DNA of 64,000 bases, taken from positions 4,560,229-4,624,228 of the forward strand of contig OW203988.1 of the NCBI GenBank assembly GCA_934047225.1, given 5' to 3'. Under the pieces are notes generated by a model. The model saw only the letters and a program-made list of their open reading frames with translations. It was not told the DNA's origin and made no database searches. The position numbers and the translations under genes are program-made. Every line of letters starts with the position of its first letter. The stretch's first letter is position 1. This stretch comes from Ypsolopha sequella. Taxonomy: Eukaryota; Arthropoda; Insecta; Lepidoptera; Ypsolophidae. Positions 22,880-33,103 of this stretch are shown piece by piece.

Positions 22880-23162
22880 AGAATAAAGAATTGAAGAAAA
22901 GTAATAAAAATAAAAAAGGGTCACCCCCTTAAGAAGAAGAGTGATAGAACACAAATCAGAGATTTTTAGAATTCTTTTCTGTCTGCCTGTCTGTTTGTTC
23001 ACGCACATCTCCGAAACCACTGAACGGATTTGGATGTTTTTTTTATTATCATCGTAGTGACCCTGTTCAAAATATAGGCTATAAGGGGTGTTAATAAAAT
23101 AACGCCCAAGCCGAGAACGGGTCAGAGTTGAATAAACGCGGGTGGGGTCGCGGGCAAGGTAC
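22880..23162 (+). repeat. Helitron-like/SINE-like repeat, copy 1
   Basis: TGAAGAAAAGTAATAAAAAT, ACACAAATCAG.GATTT, TCTGTCTGCCTGTCTGTTTG, TCCGAAACCACTGAACGGAT, then AACGCGGGTGGGGTCGCGGG. It shares the first four landmarks with 23985-24330. The closing CGCGGG..GCGGGC block is the 3' hairpin of the CTAGT-ended family. Confidence 0.5.
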
Positions 23163-23814
23163 ATACCTACTATAATACTTTACACGCTAAGGTAGGGCCA
23201 CTGAATGATGGCACTTATGACAGCTGCATTTAGTGATGATGTACATTTCAAATTTCGGTTAAAAATAAAAATCAAGTGTGAGTTTACTCAACATTAGACA
23301 CGTCATTCAACATTCAACATAATGATACAAAAGGAAAATGTACCAAAACCAGTGGCGTAGCTGTCGGAGGGCTATGCGGTGTAGTACCCCGGGGCCCCCA
23401 AGAGATGTTTAAATATCTAAATCGAAAAAAGTATTTTACTATCATTTATTTTCGTTTAGTTTAACTTCGTCATTGTTTTGTTTTTAATTAAATATTATTG
23501 CGTAACTTGGCGACCTCGAACACGTCCTATAAAAAATGAGAAACTTTAAAAAAAAAATATCTTTGTTTCTATACGAATTTTATTGCACAATAAAGCAACA
23601 TTCAAATCGAAAAATAATAACCGAAACAAGTAGTACATCACTATCAGCAATGAAGTATTACATTTTTTAATTCACACTTGCTTATAAATAATTACGATAC
23701 TTTGTAGGCATTTAAACGTCATAGGCGCCATCACTCAGTGGCTCTACTGTAACATCTGAATCTATTCGTTCAGTGAGTATTTGTTTATAAACTTCTTAGC
23801 AGCGTCGTGGAAGC

Positions 23815-23961
23815 CGGCAGTAGCTAGCGAGGCCGAAAAACAAGCATGTTTTAGCTTGTTTTGGGATATTGTCAGTTTGTATATTCACTTGAGAGGGAGT
23901 GAGAGCGATTATAATGCTTGTTTCCTATAGGCCACGCGGGCGAAGCCGCCGGCAGAAGCTA
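23815..23961 (+). mobile_element. Helitron-like 3' end
   Basis: GCGAGGCCGAAAAACAAGCAT, GAGAGGGAGTGAGAGCG and TAGGCCACGCGGGCGAAGCC end in GGCAGAAGCTAG followed by T. This matches the 3' end of the 1.7-kb element at 55939-57657. The hairpin-then-CTAG|T terminus fits Helitrons. The 5' part is absent. Confidence 0.5.
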
Positions 23962-23984
23962 GTACATATAAAAGAGTAGAGCCC

Positions 23985-24330
23985 GGTGTGTCTGTTTATT
24001 GAAGAAAAGTAATAAAAATAGAAAGGGGGTGACTAAAAAATAGTAACATAACACAAATCAGCGATTTGAGAGTTTTTGTTTTATTTTTTTCATTTATTTA
24101 ATTAACATGTTTTGTACATATTTTTATCTTGTAAAAAAAAATCACGTAAACCCTAAGGGGGCTTAAATGTGATTTCTGAGCCACTTCTTAGTGGCACAGT
24201 ACATTACAATTTCTTTGTTATGTTGTACATAACAGTTATTTTCTGTCTGTCTGTTTGTTCTCCGAAACTACTGAACGGATTTTTATGTAGTTTTCACAGG
24301 TTCACAGAACTTAATTTGGATTAGACTTAA
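23985..24330 (+). repeat. Helitron-like/SINE-like repeat, copy 2, with an insertion
   Basis: It repeats the landmarks of 22880-23162 (GAAGAAAAGTAATAAAAATA, ACACAAATCAGCGATTTGAG), is interrupted from about 24080 to 24240 by unrelated sequence, then resumes at TCTGTCTGTCTGTTTGTTCT and CCGAAACTACTGAACGGATT. The inserted segment has no clear ends. Confidence 0.5.
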
Positions 24331-24474
24331 GGCTTTGTTTTATTAAAATCAGGTGTCTAAAAAAAAAGTTATCGTTATTTAAAGATTTTTGGAGTTTATT
24401 TTTCTACTGTTAGAAGTTACATCACAAATATTCATTCCTGGCGATGAAGGCCGATAGACGTCACGAATACTACG

Positions 24475-24862
24475 GTACATAATTGTTACCAAAGTGTTAG
24501 TGTTTTATAGAATTAAATGAGACTTGAGGATAATCCATGATTTATATAAAAACGGCTCACCTCAATACGTCTTATGATCGGGAAAGCCGACCAGTTTCAG
24601 CAGATTTAGACAGCCTTCATCTGGGCGAGTGAAGACGTTTACGCGATGACGTTACGTGAAGCGTTACATGAGGCGTAACGTCGTCGCGTAAACGTCTTCA
24701 CTCGTCCAGATGAAGGCAGTCTAAATCTGCTGAAACTGGTCGGCTTTCTCGATCATAACACGTATTGAGCTGAGCCGTTTTTATATAAATCATGTTAGTG
24801 TTTTGTTTTTTGTCTAAAAAACAAAACACTAACACTTTGGTTTGAATTATGTACCGTATAAC
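24475..24862. repeat. Three-layer nested inverted repeat
   Basis: Inner foldback 24536-24794: CATGATTTATATAAAAACGG and GGTCGGCTTTC-type arms of about 120 bp meet near 24665. Directly after it, 24794-24833 is a perfect 18-bp hairpin (GTTAGTGTTTTGTTTTTT with a 4-base loop). Around both, TACGGTACATAATTGTTACC followed by AAAGTGTTAGTGTTTT (24475-24516) is inverted at about 24823-24862 (AAAACACTAACACTTTGG...TTATGTACCGTA). It looks like a foldback inserted into a larger one. No coding capacity is visible. Confidence 0.7.
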
Positions 24863-25365
24863 ATTTTAGTACATAAGAGAATCAACAGGTGGCCTTGTGT
24901 ATTAATATTTAATTATTTCGTTTAATTAGCGTCATCTACTTAGGTAAATAAAAAGTTTTAATGCGAAATTAGTTGCAGCAAAATTATTGTATAACAAATG
25001 GTAATACCATTTTTCATGTAACGGGCTAGGTACTATAATAACTGAAAATTGTAAAGGTAGGTTAAATTAAATTCTATTAAAATCTGTAAAAAAAGAGCCG
25101 TGTGTATATATGTCTGTACATTGATGATATTCCAAAAAAATTGTAGTGTAGGATACAGATACAAAAAAAACGTAATTTTTGTCGTTATTTCATGCATCAC
25201 GCAAAAACTACTAAACAGGTTTTGATGCCGTTACCACTTTACGGTCCTTAGCAGTGAGACATGGATTACAAAGAAAGAAGGAAAGGACTTATTTATTATC
25301 CAACTTAAAAACTTTTCTTTATTATTTATTAATAGTAAAACAATAAAAATAGGTTTTTCCTCGAT

Positions 25366-25645
25366 AAATTTCAGCCCACGGCATTATGGGGCCGTCATCA
25401 GTCGAATGCAACAAAATATTGACAGATAAGTTAGGTATATAAAATAAAAAAGTAAAAGTGAAAACAATTTAACTTTTTTCTTTTTTCTAAATAAATACGA
25501 TTCTCTACAGAAAAGAAATAAATAAAGCTTAAAAAAGCTCAATAAAAAACTGGGATACTTTTTATTGCGGGATTCCCAAGGGATTAGGGACTGTGGCCGC
25601 ATTATCTTCTTCCACGCGGACAAAGTTGCGGGCAACAGCTAGTAA
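25366..25645. repeat. Repeat fragment ending in a Helitron-like CTAG
   Basis: The left part (AAATTTCAGCCCACGGCAT, GGGGCCGTCATCAGTCGAAT) resembles 12495-12530 (TATTTCGGCACTTAGTGGG, CCGTCATCAGTC). The right part ends ACGCGGACAAAGTTGCGGGC, then AACAGCTAGTA, a degenerate copy of the CGCGGGCGAAGCCGCGGGC..GCTAGT terminus. Confidence 0.45.
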
Positions 25646-25790
25646 AGAATAATTCCGCGAATACATCCGTATGTCTGTTACATTACATGACATTACAGCG
25701 TCAGTCAGCCGTCAGTATTCCAGTGAACGGCATACGCGCTGCCGCCTTTCCAACTGACTGGTTCTCGATCGCGAATCTAGTTTGGCGGGA

Positions 25791-25802
25791 AAGTTTGAGG
25801 TT
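25791..25802 (+). promoter_or_regulatory. E2F-like site
   Basis: TTTGGCGGGAAA is a textbook E2F/DP binding sequence. It lies 12 bases upstream of the ATG at 25815, in a short GC-richer stretch (25725-25805) that looks like a promoter or 5' UTR. A chance match to a 12-base motif is unlikely but cannot be ruled out, and binding is not shown. Confidence 0.45.
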
Positions 25803-25814
25803 TTACTTTTTTAA

Positions 25815-25925
25815 ATGTCGAACATGAGCTTGGAGCAAAGGTTTCAGAAGGTGGCTGACACCTTCGAGAAGTACAAGATAGCTGAATGGGGCACGCCTAC
25901 CGTTATGTCGACTGTAGCGAGGGTG
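25815..25925 (+). CDS. Possible first coding exon of an unidentified gene
   Basis: The ATG at 25815 opens a frame reading MSNMSLEQRFQKVADTFEKY, then KIAEWGTPTVMSTVARV, with gene-like codon use and composition unlike the surrounding repeats. Donor-like GTs follow at 923 (AGG|GTGGTC) and 926 (GTG|GTCAGT); both leave phase 0. I do not recognise the protein. The SLEQRFQKVAD start is only vaguely like acyl-CoA-binding proteins, and the rest does not follow that family. No downstream exon of its own was found. It could begin a nested gene, or splice in frame to Papss exon 2, which also enters in phase 0. Confidence 0.4.
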
Positions 25926-26069
25926 GTCAGTAAATCTTTTGCATTCTTTATTTATTTATTTAAATTATTATAATAAAAAAAAAATGTAAAAATTTGATTT
26001 AACTGTTTTTATGTAATTATAATCATTTAGAAGACAAAAAGCAAATATTCAATATTTATTTATTTAATA

Positions 26070-26250
26070 CTAGCGACCAGCCTGGCTTCGCACGGGCATG
26101 TATTATACATATAAACCTTCCTCTTGAATAACTCTATCTATGAAAAAAAAAACGCATCAAAATCCGTTGCGTAGTTTTAAAGATCTAAGCATACATAGGG
26201 ACAGACAGACAGCGGGAAGCGACTTTGTTTTATACTATGTAGTGATATAC
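26070..26250 (+). repeat. Interspersed repeat with the GGCTTCGCACGGG head
   Basis: TACTAGCGACCAGCCTGGCT, TCGCACGGG, AACTCTATCTATGAAAAA, CATCAAAATCCGTTGCGTAG, then GACAGACAGACAGCGGGAAG, and TATACTATGTAGTGAT at the end. This is a widespread insect repeat as I recall it. I am unsure of its class. Confidence 0.5.
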
Positions 26251-26255
26251 ATACA

Positions 26256-26380
26256 TATATGCACGCCTGTCTCTCAGAGGGGTAGGCAGAGAGTTCTTCG
26301 ACATCTATCAATCTAGTCATACAAGCTCTTCTATTCCGGGTACTTTTGACATTGCCCTTTTTACAATTATTTATTCTTCC
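26256..26380 (-). repeat. RTE-type LINE 3' fragment
   Basis: The reverse strand carries the same 3' tail as 34640-35110: CTCTGCCTACCCCTCTGAGA with GACAGGCGTGC, and CCGGAATAGAAGAGCTTGTA with TGACTAGATTGATAGATGT. Confidence 0.6.
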
Positions 26381-26410
26381 TTTTTCCTTTTTGTTTACAT
26401 GGTTCGTAAA

Positions 26411-26818
26411 ATAAGGCGTTATGTGAAAAAAATACGGGGTTTCTTTTCTGTGTATTTCATGAACTTATAATCAGTTTCTGGTATATGCATTTTGACTATA
26501 TAATCTTGATTTGATTTTGGAAACCATGTTTGGATAAACTTTCCTCGATAGAAATAATTGTTGAAATGAGGTCTTCTAACACACTTTTTCTCCTCGTTTA
26601 ACGAGTAGGAGCCATGTAAAGCACTCAAACATATTTTATTAGATGGGTTTCAACAATATCTAGATTTTTCATTTTGAAAATTTTGCTAGCTAGTTTAGTT
26701 TTTTAATAAAAATATAAAACCAACTTTTTTCTTGTTGACCTGAATCCGCCCATCTCACACTGCGCGATTATTCGCTTGGAATGACAGTGACAAAAATAAA
26801 ATTCGCATAGCCTCTTAA
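26411..26818 (-). mobile_element. TTAA-flanked MITE family, copy 2
   Basis: Reverse orientation. TTAA is kept on the right (26815-26818); on the left it reads ATAA (26411-26414), so one base has changed. The interior is slightly shorter and more diverged than the other copies; it has lost part of the TCATGAAATACAC region. Confidence 0.75.
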
Positions 26819-26937
26819 CCGACCAGTTGTAGATTCTTCACCATCTCCCAAACATATTAAACCATTTATTGGGAAAGAAAAATTATAAGGATATAATTTC
26901 GTCATATCTCGATATCCAATTGACCTATAATAGTGTC

Positions 26938-27085
26938 GATTCGGTGTAGCACGACTCAACTTATTTGACAGGACTAAACTTAATTTAAGCTTTCTGTCCT
27001 TGTCTTTTCCACAAAGAAACAAAAGACAGGATGCAAAAAATAACGTTAGTCCTGTCAAATAAGTTAAGTCGTGTTACACCGAATC
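26938..27085. repeat. Foldback element (148 bp)
   Basis: GATTCGGTGTAGCACGACTC and AACTTATTTGACAGGACTAA are inverted as TTAGTCCTGTCAAATAAGTT and AAGTCGTGTTACACCGAATC, with arms of about 40 bp. An inner inverted pair (CTTTCTGTCCTTGTCTTT / AAAGACAGGATG) is weaker. Confidence 0.65.
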
Positions 27086-27669
27086 AAAACCAATATACAT
27101 ACGTGTAGCCGAATTTTGGTTCAGACTTTTTTTTTACCAAGGGTGTGTACAAACCTTCCGCTTTAGGGGGTTAATGTGTATTTGTTCTGGAATAAATTTT
27201 TTCATGTCTCTTATCGAGCCTATCAAAATTGTATCTAAAATTGTCAAAGAAATTTCTTGAATAATTTTTGCCCCCTCCCTCTATTACGCCAGATGAAAAA
27301 TTAAGCCGAATATCGATCGTACTTATATACTTATTGCTACGCCTATACTTCACGTACTTGGTTAAATTTAGTTGAACGTGAGTTGAGCCAATTAACTACC
27401 ATAGTAATTATTTATATCCGCTGTACTTACTACTACATACCTAACATGGTCACCTGAAATACATATTAGATGGGCAAACTTTTTCCTACGTGGGCCAATA
27501 TTTACAAACAGTATCTATGGAGGGCCAGATTTTTGAATTTTTGACTATAATTCTTTATTGAAATGAAAATATTTGTATTTTCCGAATTAGTTGTTTTTTC
27601 TTATTAGTTTCAACAACATTAAAAGATCTCTTATTTATGCAAAATTTTATGATAATATGAACTATACCC

Positions 27670-27804
27670 GTGTTACTACAAAACGCTGTTTAAATTTAGA
27701 CAGTGTTTAAATCTATTGTTGTCGCCTTTTCTTTCATATTGTAAAAGAGTGACAGTAACAGATTTAAACACTGTCTAAAGTTAAACACCGTTTTGTAGTT
27801 ACAC
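27670..27804. repeat. Foldback element (135 bp)
   Basis: GTGTTACTACAAAACGCTGT with TTAAATTTAGACAGTGTTTA is inverted as TAAACACTGTCTAAAGTTAA with ACACCGTTTTGTAGTTACAC. Arms are about 47 bp with a few mismatches. Confidence 0.7.
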
Positions 27805-27855
27805 CGTACATATTCAAATCAGGTACTCTATGTATGTACTATGTAATGACTTAAA

Positions 27856-27967
27856 TATTTATTGTAGGTATAACAAGCTGCACTATTTATTGTAGGTATA
27901 ACAAGCTGCACTATTTATTGTAGGTATAACAAGCTGCACTATTTATTGTAGGTATAACAAGCTGCAC
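27856..27967. repeat. 28-bp minisatellite, four identical units
   Basis: The unit TATTTATTGTAGGTATAACA + AGCTGCAC occurs four times without a mismatch, giving 112 bp. Perfect identity suggests recent expansion or an active, length-variable locus. A collapsed assembly could hide more units. Confidence 0.85.
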
Positions 27968-28854
27968 TATTTAAGTTTGTTTAAAATTATGTTATTATGG
28001 GTGGTGCCTTGGGTTTCCAATTCTTTTGTTCTCTAGAAAATCAAAACTCCATCCATTAATTCTTCCAGTTTCCAAGAAATACTTTATTTATGAAATTGAT
28101 TTCCTTTTAGTTTCCAAAAATTTTGTTGGTACAGTCGACAGCGGGAGCAAGTGATTATTAATTTATTTAATGTATTACTTATCTAATGTGTTCCTTTTTA
28201 ATTAATATAATTGTATTTAGATCTATCTCGCAGTTATTATTTATATAAAATAGACGTCTTTATTACTATAACGCTTTCATTTACTATATTGTTACACATG
28301 CACGATGTGTTTTAGTGGTTTAATCATTAAATTGACTTGCGATTGAAGGCACTTGGTGAAACATCAATAAATGCCTTTAAATGTAATATTTTATGTTTGT
28401 AATTTTTACTTCTGAGTCGAAGGTCGTGGGCTGGATTGCAACCGTTCGCGGGCCGCAGATGGTCCGCGGTCCGTAGTTTGCCCATCCCTGATCTAAACCG
28501 TAAACTGACGTACTTAATTTGAACACCAACGACCTCTACACGCTCAAAACACACGCAAGGGGATGTTCATTTATTACGTATTGACCTATTTTTGACCCCT
28601 CCCTCCCTTGTGTAAGATTTAATAAGATTTGTTTAAACCCCCTATCTACCTAATTAATCTTACGTAGTATCATTGAAGAAAATATGAATAAAATCCCAAA
28701 TTTATTTATTTCTTGGTACGCGTATAAAACAACATAAAACTGGGAAGAAAAAAAACATCCATAAATTTTGACTAGTCCAAGGCCTAAACAGCCAATCAGA
28801 TAAAAGATTAGCCACTGTAAAATCCCACTATCCCATCCCATCCCACTAGTAGGG

Positions 28855-29203
28855 ATTATAAAAGTTTAGATGGATGGATGGATGGATGTTTGTTGCTCCT
28901 TCACGCCGAAACTACTGAAACGATTAGGCTGAATCTTTGCACAAATGTAGTTCTAGACCTGGAATAGGACATAGGCTACGTTTTATCCCATAAATCAGTT
29001 CCCATTGGAAGGCAATAAGGTATCAAGTCCCTATAGAAAAGTGTTGTACTGTTACTCCTTCACGCCGTTGAATATTAGTGAGATGGGATAGTGAGGATGG
29101 GGTGGCATGGGATAATGGCATAAGTGGGATAGGATGGGATGGGATTCGATACGACTATACAAAAACTTAATCAACGCGGGCGAAGCTGCGGGCAAAAGCT
29201 AGT
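28855..29203 (+). mobile_element. Helitron-like repeat copy
   Basis: A (GATG)n start (TTAGATGGATGGATGGATGG), CTTCACGCCGAAACTACTGA, GACATAGGCTACGTTTTATC, and an end AACGCGGGCGAAGCTGCGGG with CAAAAGCTAG then T. The terminus matches the 55939-57657 element. A second CTCCTTCACGCCG near 29056 suggests an internal duplication. Confidence 0.5.
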
Positions 29204-29419
29204 ATGTCACATAAACGTAAGAAATATCGAGAACCACACCCCGCACCCATGTAAAAAGAAATAAGATTGTGTCTAATCCCCTCCCCACCTAAAACGTCAT
29301 ACGTATAAATAAACAGATCCAATGGTATGAGGATTCAGTGCACTATATTCAACACAATTCCGTTATCAACATACCTACATTTGTAATAAAATAAGCTATA
29401 TAATATTGCATTTAAAACG

Positions 29420-29505
29420 CAGGTGTAGTAGACTGTGACTTGCATTTCACAGTTCACACTCTGAAACACCTCTGAAAAGCCCTCGGAGATTCATGTCGTG
29501 ACAAT
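29420..29505 (+). repeat. SINE A 3' fragment
   Basis: GTAGACTGTGACTTGCATTT, CACAGTTCACACTCTGAAAC and TTCATGTCGTGACAAT correspond to the 3' end of the SINE at 33104-33432. The next repeat (29506) abuts it directly. Confidence 0.55.
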
Positions 29506-29639
29506 ATTGCCGATTTTGAAGGCTTTAATTTTAGTTTTTAGTGCTGTCAAAACTTACATTTTTCCAAAGTTTGCAATGAAGCAAATTTAGTTTTGACGAT
29601 TCTAAAACTAAAATTAAAGCCTTTAGAATCTGCTTTAAT
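29506..29639. repeat. Repeat family D (AAGGCTTTAATTTTAG foldback), copy 1
   Basis: Ends are inverted: GCCGATTTTGAAGGCTTTAA and TTTTAGTTTTTAG versus CTAAAACTAAAATTAAAGCC and TTTAGAATC.GC. The centre has AGTGCTGTCAAAACTTA. Another full copy is at 58482-58650 and a degenerate one at about 49915-50005. Confidence 0.65.
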
Positions 29640-29944
29640 ATTAAATATCTCGAATTTAAAAAGGTTAAAAATTGGTATTGTTTATTTATGAGTAACATAA
29701 CATAACATAACATTAAATTTACGATGTACAAAGAAAGGAAAAGAATTTTATCCGTTTGCCCCAGTGTATTTTTATTGCTTTAAGAACTAGAAATATTAAT
29801 AAACTTACTGAACCCTTTTAATTCTTACTATAGCACACACAGTCTAGATTTTAGCTCGAATCTATCATCTATCTATCTATTTACTTATATAATAACGTTT
29901 CCGTGACTGACTGACTTTGACAATTTTTGATCTCCATCTTGGCC

Positions 29945-30300
29945 AAAAGAATTTAAAGAGAAATAGAAGACGGTAAACTCCCCGGTAGAAGCACAGTCGA
30001 CCGAGGTTCAGAGCCCCAGGGAAAGGAATGCATCCGCGCTGGAAGCGAACTGCCGCGGAATCCCAACCGCCTCAGGTCGGTTTCGAGGGTGGTTGGTATT
30101 AACCTGTTCGCGGAGAAAACAATTGGGATAACTTCGGTGGATGCCACGCTCCACATGTCGGTAACCTCGATGAGCCAGGTCGACATACTTCCTCCTCTTC
30201 TCGGTTTCGGCTTTCACGAGGTTCTCATCGTGTGGGATTGTGATATCCACCAAAAACACCCGAGATTGCGCCCGGTCCATTAACATATTATTGTGTTCCT
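29945..30300 (-). mobile_element. LINE C-terminal fragment (R2/R4-like)
   Basis: The reverse strand encodes LMDRAQSRVFLVDITIPHDE and NLVKAETEKRRKYVDLAH, then, after a frame change, VTDMWSVASTEVIPIVFSAN. The DRA..R..LVDITIPHDENL..AE..K..KY.DLA motif string is the C-terminal domain of R2/R4-type and related endonuclease LINEs. The frameshift makes it a pseudogene fragment. It is flanked on the right by a TTAA MITE. Confidence 0.7.
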
Positions 30301-30323
30301 GGGGTGTAGAGGTGCACCACGGA

Positions 30324-30747
30324 TTAAGGCGATATGCGAAAAAAATACGGATGTTTCTTTTCTGTGTATTTTATGAAATACACGGAAAATTATAATCAGT
30401 TTCTGGTATATGCATTTTGACTATATAATCTAGGGTTTTGAAATTGGAAAACATGTTTGGATAAATTTTCCTCGATAGAAATAATTGTTGAAATGAGGTC
30501 TTCAAACACACTTTTTCTCCTCGTTTGACGAATAGGAACCATATACAGAACTCAAATATATTTTATTAGGTGTGTTCTAACAATATCTAGAGATTTGATA
30601 TTTAAAATTTTGCTAGCTATTTTAGTTTTTTTAATAAAAATATAAAACCAACTTTTTTCCCTTTTGCCCTGAATCCGCTCCTCTCGCACTGCGCGATTTT
30701 TCGCTTGGAGTGACAGTGACAAAAATAAAATTCGCATAGCCTCTTAA
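30324..30747 (-). mobile_element. TTAA-flanked MITE family, copy 3
   Basis: TTAA at 30324-30327 and 30744-30747. Full length (424 bp), reverse orientation, very similar to copy 6 at 59329-59752. The recurrent frame beginning MRILFLSLSLQAKNRAVREE belongs to the repeat, not to a gene. Confidence 0.8.
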
Positions 30748-30999
30748 TCACAAGATGCACTAAGAAGGCATTATTAAAAAATGTATAGTAATAAAGCCTC
30801 CGAAAAACAAATTAAATGCCAGCGAACTGCTGCACACTGTTATACCATCTGAACAGCGACAAAATTAGTTATCCGAAAATATAAAAATTTAACTGTGTAA
30901 CATCTACCGACAAAATAAATTAAACATAGCAAACTAAAATTTCTCACGACCACCTGGTTTAAATAATGAACCTCCGAATAAATTACTGAACTTCCGAAA

Positions 31000-31190
31000 G
31001 AACTTACCGAAAAAATATAGTCAAAAACAAAACTATGAACCAAAAGTCAAAAATAGGCGTGACGACGAGCGAAACGAAGAGGAGCGTGTTAGGTTTACAT
31101 GTAACATAAAATAAGGAACCGAACGAAGCGGAGCGGAGTAAGGCGAGGTCTCTGGTTTTAACAGAATTATGTCATGAATTTGTCGTAAAA
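31000..31190 (+). repeat. Repeat family C (GACGAGCGAAGCGAGG type), partial
   Basis: CCAAAAGTCAAAAATAGGCG, GACGACGAGCGAAACGAAGA and GGAGCGTGTTAGGTTTACAT, with CCGAACGAAGCGGAGCGGAG, correspond to 50324-50585 (+) and 60270-60545 (-). Confidence 0.6.
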
Positions 31191-31350
31191 AATATTTTTT
31201 ATTCGGAGATCTACGATAAAAATAGCTGACAGTAGTTTTCGGAATTTTCAGTATTTCATTCGGTTGTTTTCGTATATTTATTAGCACAGAAGTTTTCGGT
31301 AGATTAGTATTTAAAGCAGTAACATTCATAAGTTGTACATCCTCATTTTT

Positions 31351-31651
31351 AGGGTTCCGTACCCAAAGGGTAACCAACGGGACCCTATTACTAAGACTCC
31401 GCTGGCCTTCTGTCTGTCTGTCCGTCTGTCACCAGGTTGAATCTCATGAGCCGTGATAATTAGACAGTTGAAATTTTCACACATGATGTATTTCTGATTA
31501 TTATAAATATCTGATATATTATTATAAAAACAGAGTAAAATAAATATTTAAGGGGGCTCCCATAGAACAGACATGTTTTTTTTGCCGTTTTTATAGATAA
31601 TGGTACGGAACCCTTCGTACGCGAGTCCGACTCGCACTTGGCCGGTTTTTT
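31351..31651 (+). repeat. GGTTCCGTA-family repeat, near-complete copy
   Basis: It starts AGGGTTCCGTACCCAAAGGG and ends GTCCGACTCGCACTTGGCCG followed by a T run. Internal landmarks are CTGTCTGTCTGTCCGTCTGT, GACAGTTGAAATTTTCACAC and GGTACGGAACCCTTCG. Both ends carry short inverted GGTTCCGTACC / GGTACGGAACC blocks. Confidence 0.65.
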
Positions 31652-32207
31652 ATTTGGTTTTCGGAGCTTTTATTACGACCCTTAAAAAATTATAATTGAC
31701 TGAAACAGGGTGTAAACTTTTGTTTCAAAAATGCTCCCTTTGGCCTATATATGTCTCCAATCCACGTGGACGAAGTCGCGGTCGTCCTGTAGTACAGGAT
31801 AAATCGGAGATATTGCCCTTGCAATATGGACGAAAAGTGGACCTCCAGATTTACTTCGATATTACCCTTTTTGATGAAATTAAGACCAAGTAATATGAAA
31901 AAATAAAAACTAGAAGCGTTTTCTAAAACCATTATCATAATCTACATTTTATTCATGCATTTCAATCATCCAGATACTACAAAATGTTGCTACAAATACA
32001 TACAATTAACTAAACACAATATTTAAACTAGTTTTGTGTGATATCCATATTATGTATATTTTGCCAGTAGCCGGTTTTGTACAAACCGGCTACTTTCTCT
32101 ACATTTCCACAGGTATTGCTATTAGCTAACATTGTATTGAGTAAGTAGTGTTGGTGGAAATTTTAATACCGCATCATAAATTAATAAGTAACCTTACTTA
32201 ATATATA

Positions 32208-32470
32208 AAAAACCGGCCAAGTGCGAGTCGAACTCGCGCACGAAGAGTTCCGTACCATTATCTAGAAAAACGGCAAAAAAACATGTCTTTTGTATGGGAG
32301 CTCCCTTAAATATTTATTTTATTCTGTTTTTTAGTATTTGTTGTTATAGCAGCAACAGAAATACATCATCTGTGAAAATTTCAACTGTCTAACTATCACG
32401 GTTCATGAGATACAGCCTGGTGACAGACGGACAGACGAGTCTTAGTTATAGGGTCCCGTTGATTACCTTT
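32208..32470 (-). repeat. GGTTCCGTA-family repeat, inverted copy
   Basis: Reverse orientation of 31351-31651, from AAAACCGGCCAAGTGCGAGT to GGGTCCCGTTGATTACC. The two copies are about 560 bp apart in opposite directions and could form a hairpin. Confidence 0.65.
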
Positions 32471-32504
32471 AATATTAATAATAATAATAATTTTTATAAA
32501 TTAT

Positions 32505-32905
32505 AAATCGTCAGGACATGAATCCTCGAGCGGGTGTTAGGGGTGTTTCCGAATGTAGACTGTGAAATGCAAGTCCACAGTCCACATTCGTGCAGCCACG
32601 TTTCACTGTGGATTACACGGAGAAAAAATATTTTTACAATACTACCAGATCGTTTTGAAAAAAAAACCTTGTAAACAAAAGCAGAATTATGTTATATTTA
32701 CTTGAATTATTGTCTACATTAGATTGTTCAAGTAAACTGAACAATAAATATAGACGTCACATATAGTACAATGTTTTCTGTTTAAATGAACTATATTCAG
32801 ATTAACGGAACCAGAATTTTTTCTCAGTGTATAAAGTCCTACCGTGACGGTGAGCGCCCTACTATAGCCGTACTTCGGTCACAAATATGGAACCCCAGTT
32901 TAACG
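32505..32905 (-). repeat. SINE A, two pieces around an unrelated insert
   Basis: 32505-32625 (TCGTCAGGACATGAATCCTC, GAATGTAGACTGTGAAATGC, ACGTTTCACTG) and about 32836-32905 (GACGGTGAGCGCCCTACTAT, GCCGTACTTCGGTCACAAAT) together cover the 3' two thirds of SINE A. About 210 bp of other sequence lie between, so the SINE was split by a later insertion. Confidence 0.5.
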
Positions 32906-33103
32906 TTCCGAAACACGCAGACCGAACACAAAATGTGTTATGCCTCTAAGGGAATTGAAACAGCGACCACCGAAAACGGACTACAAGACCACAAAGGCGG
33001 TCAAAAATAGTGAATAAAAATAGTCAATATAATAAGTGCTGGTGACAGGAGAATATCAACCCAGGCACATGTGATACTTCCTCCCTTTTTTTCAAGTATA
33101 AAA

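Larger units (their letters stand above)
27471..28487. mobile_element. Possible hAT-derived element
   Basis: The right end GTTTGCCCATCCCTG is the inverted form of CAGGGATGGGCAAAC, a classic hAT terminus. The left end begins GATGGGCAAACTTTTTCC, having lost the first few bases. GGGCCGCAGATGGTCCGCGG near the right end and GTGGGCCAATATT near the left also fit hAT subterminal sequence. The enclosed 1 kb includes the 27670-27804 foldback and the minisatellite. The flanking duplication is not convincing. Confidence 0.4.

Noticed and set aside
25815..25925. Acyl-CoA-binding protein start
   Set aside because: Only the first dozen residues are similar; the next residues do not follow the ACBP fold sequence.
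27850..27970. CRISPR-like array
   Set aside because: Four identical 28-bp units without spacers in a eukaryotic intron; a minisatellite.
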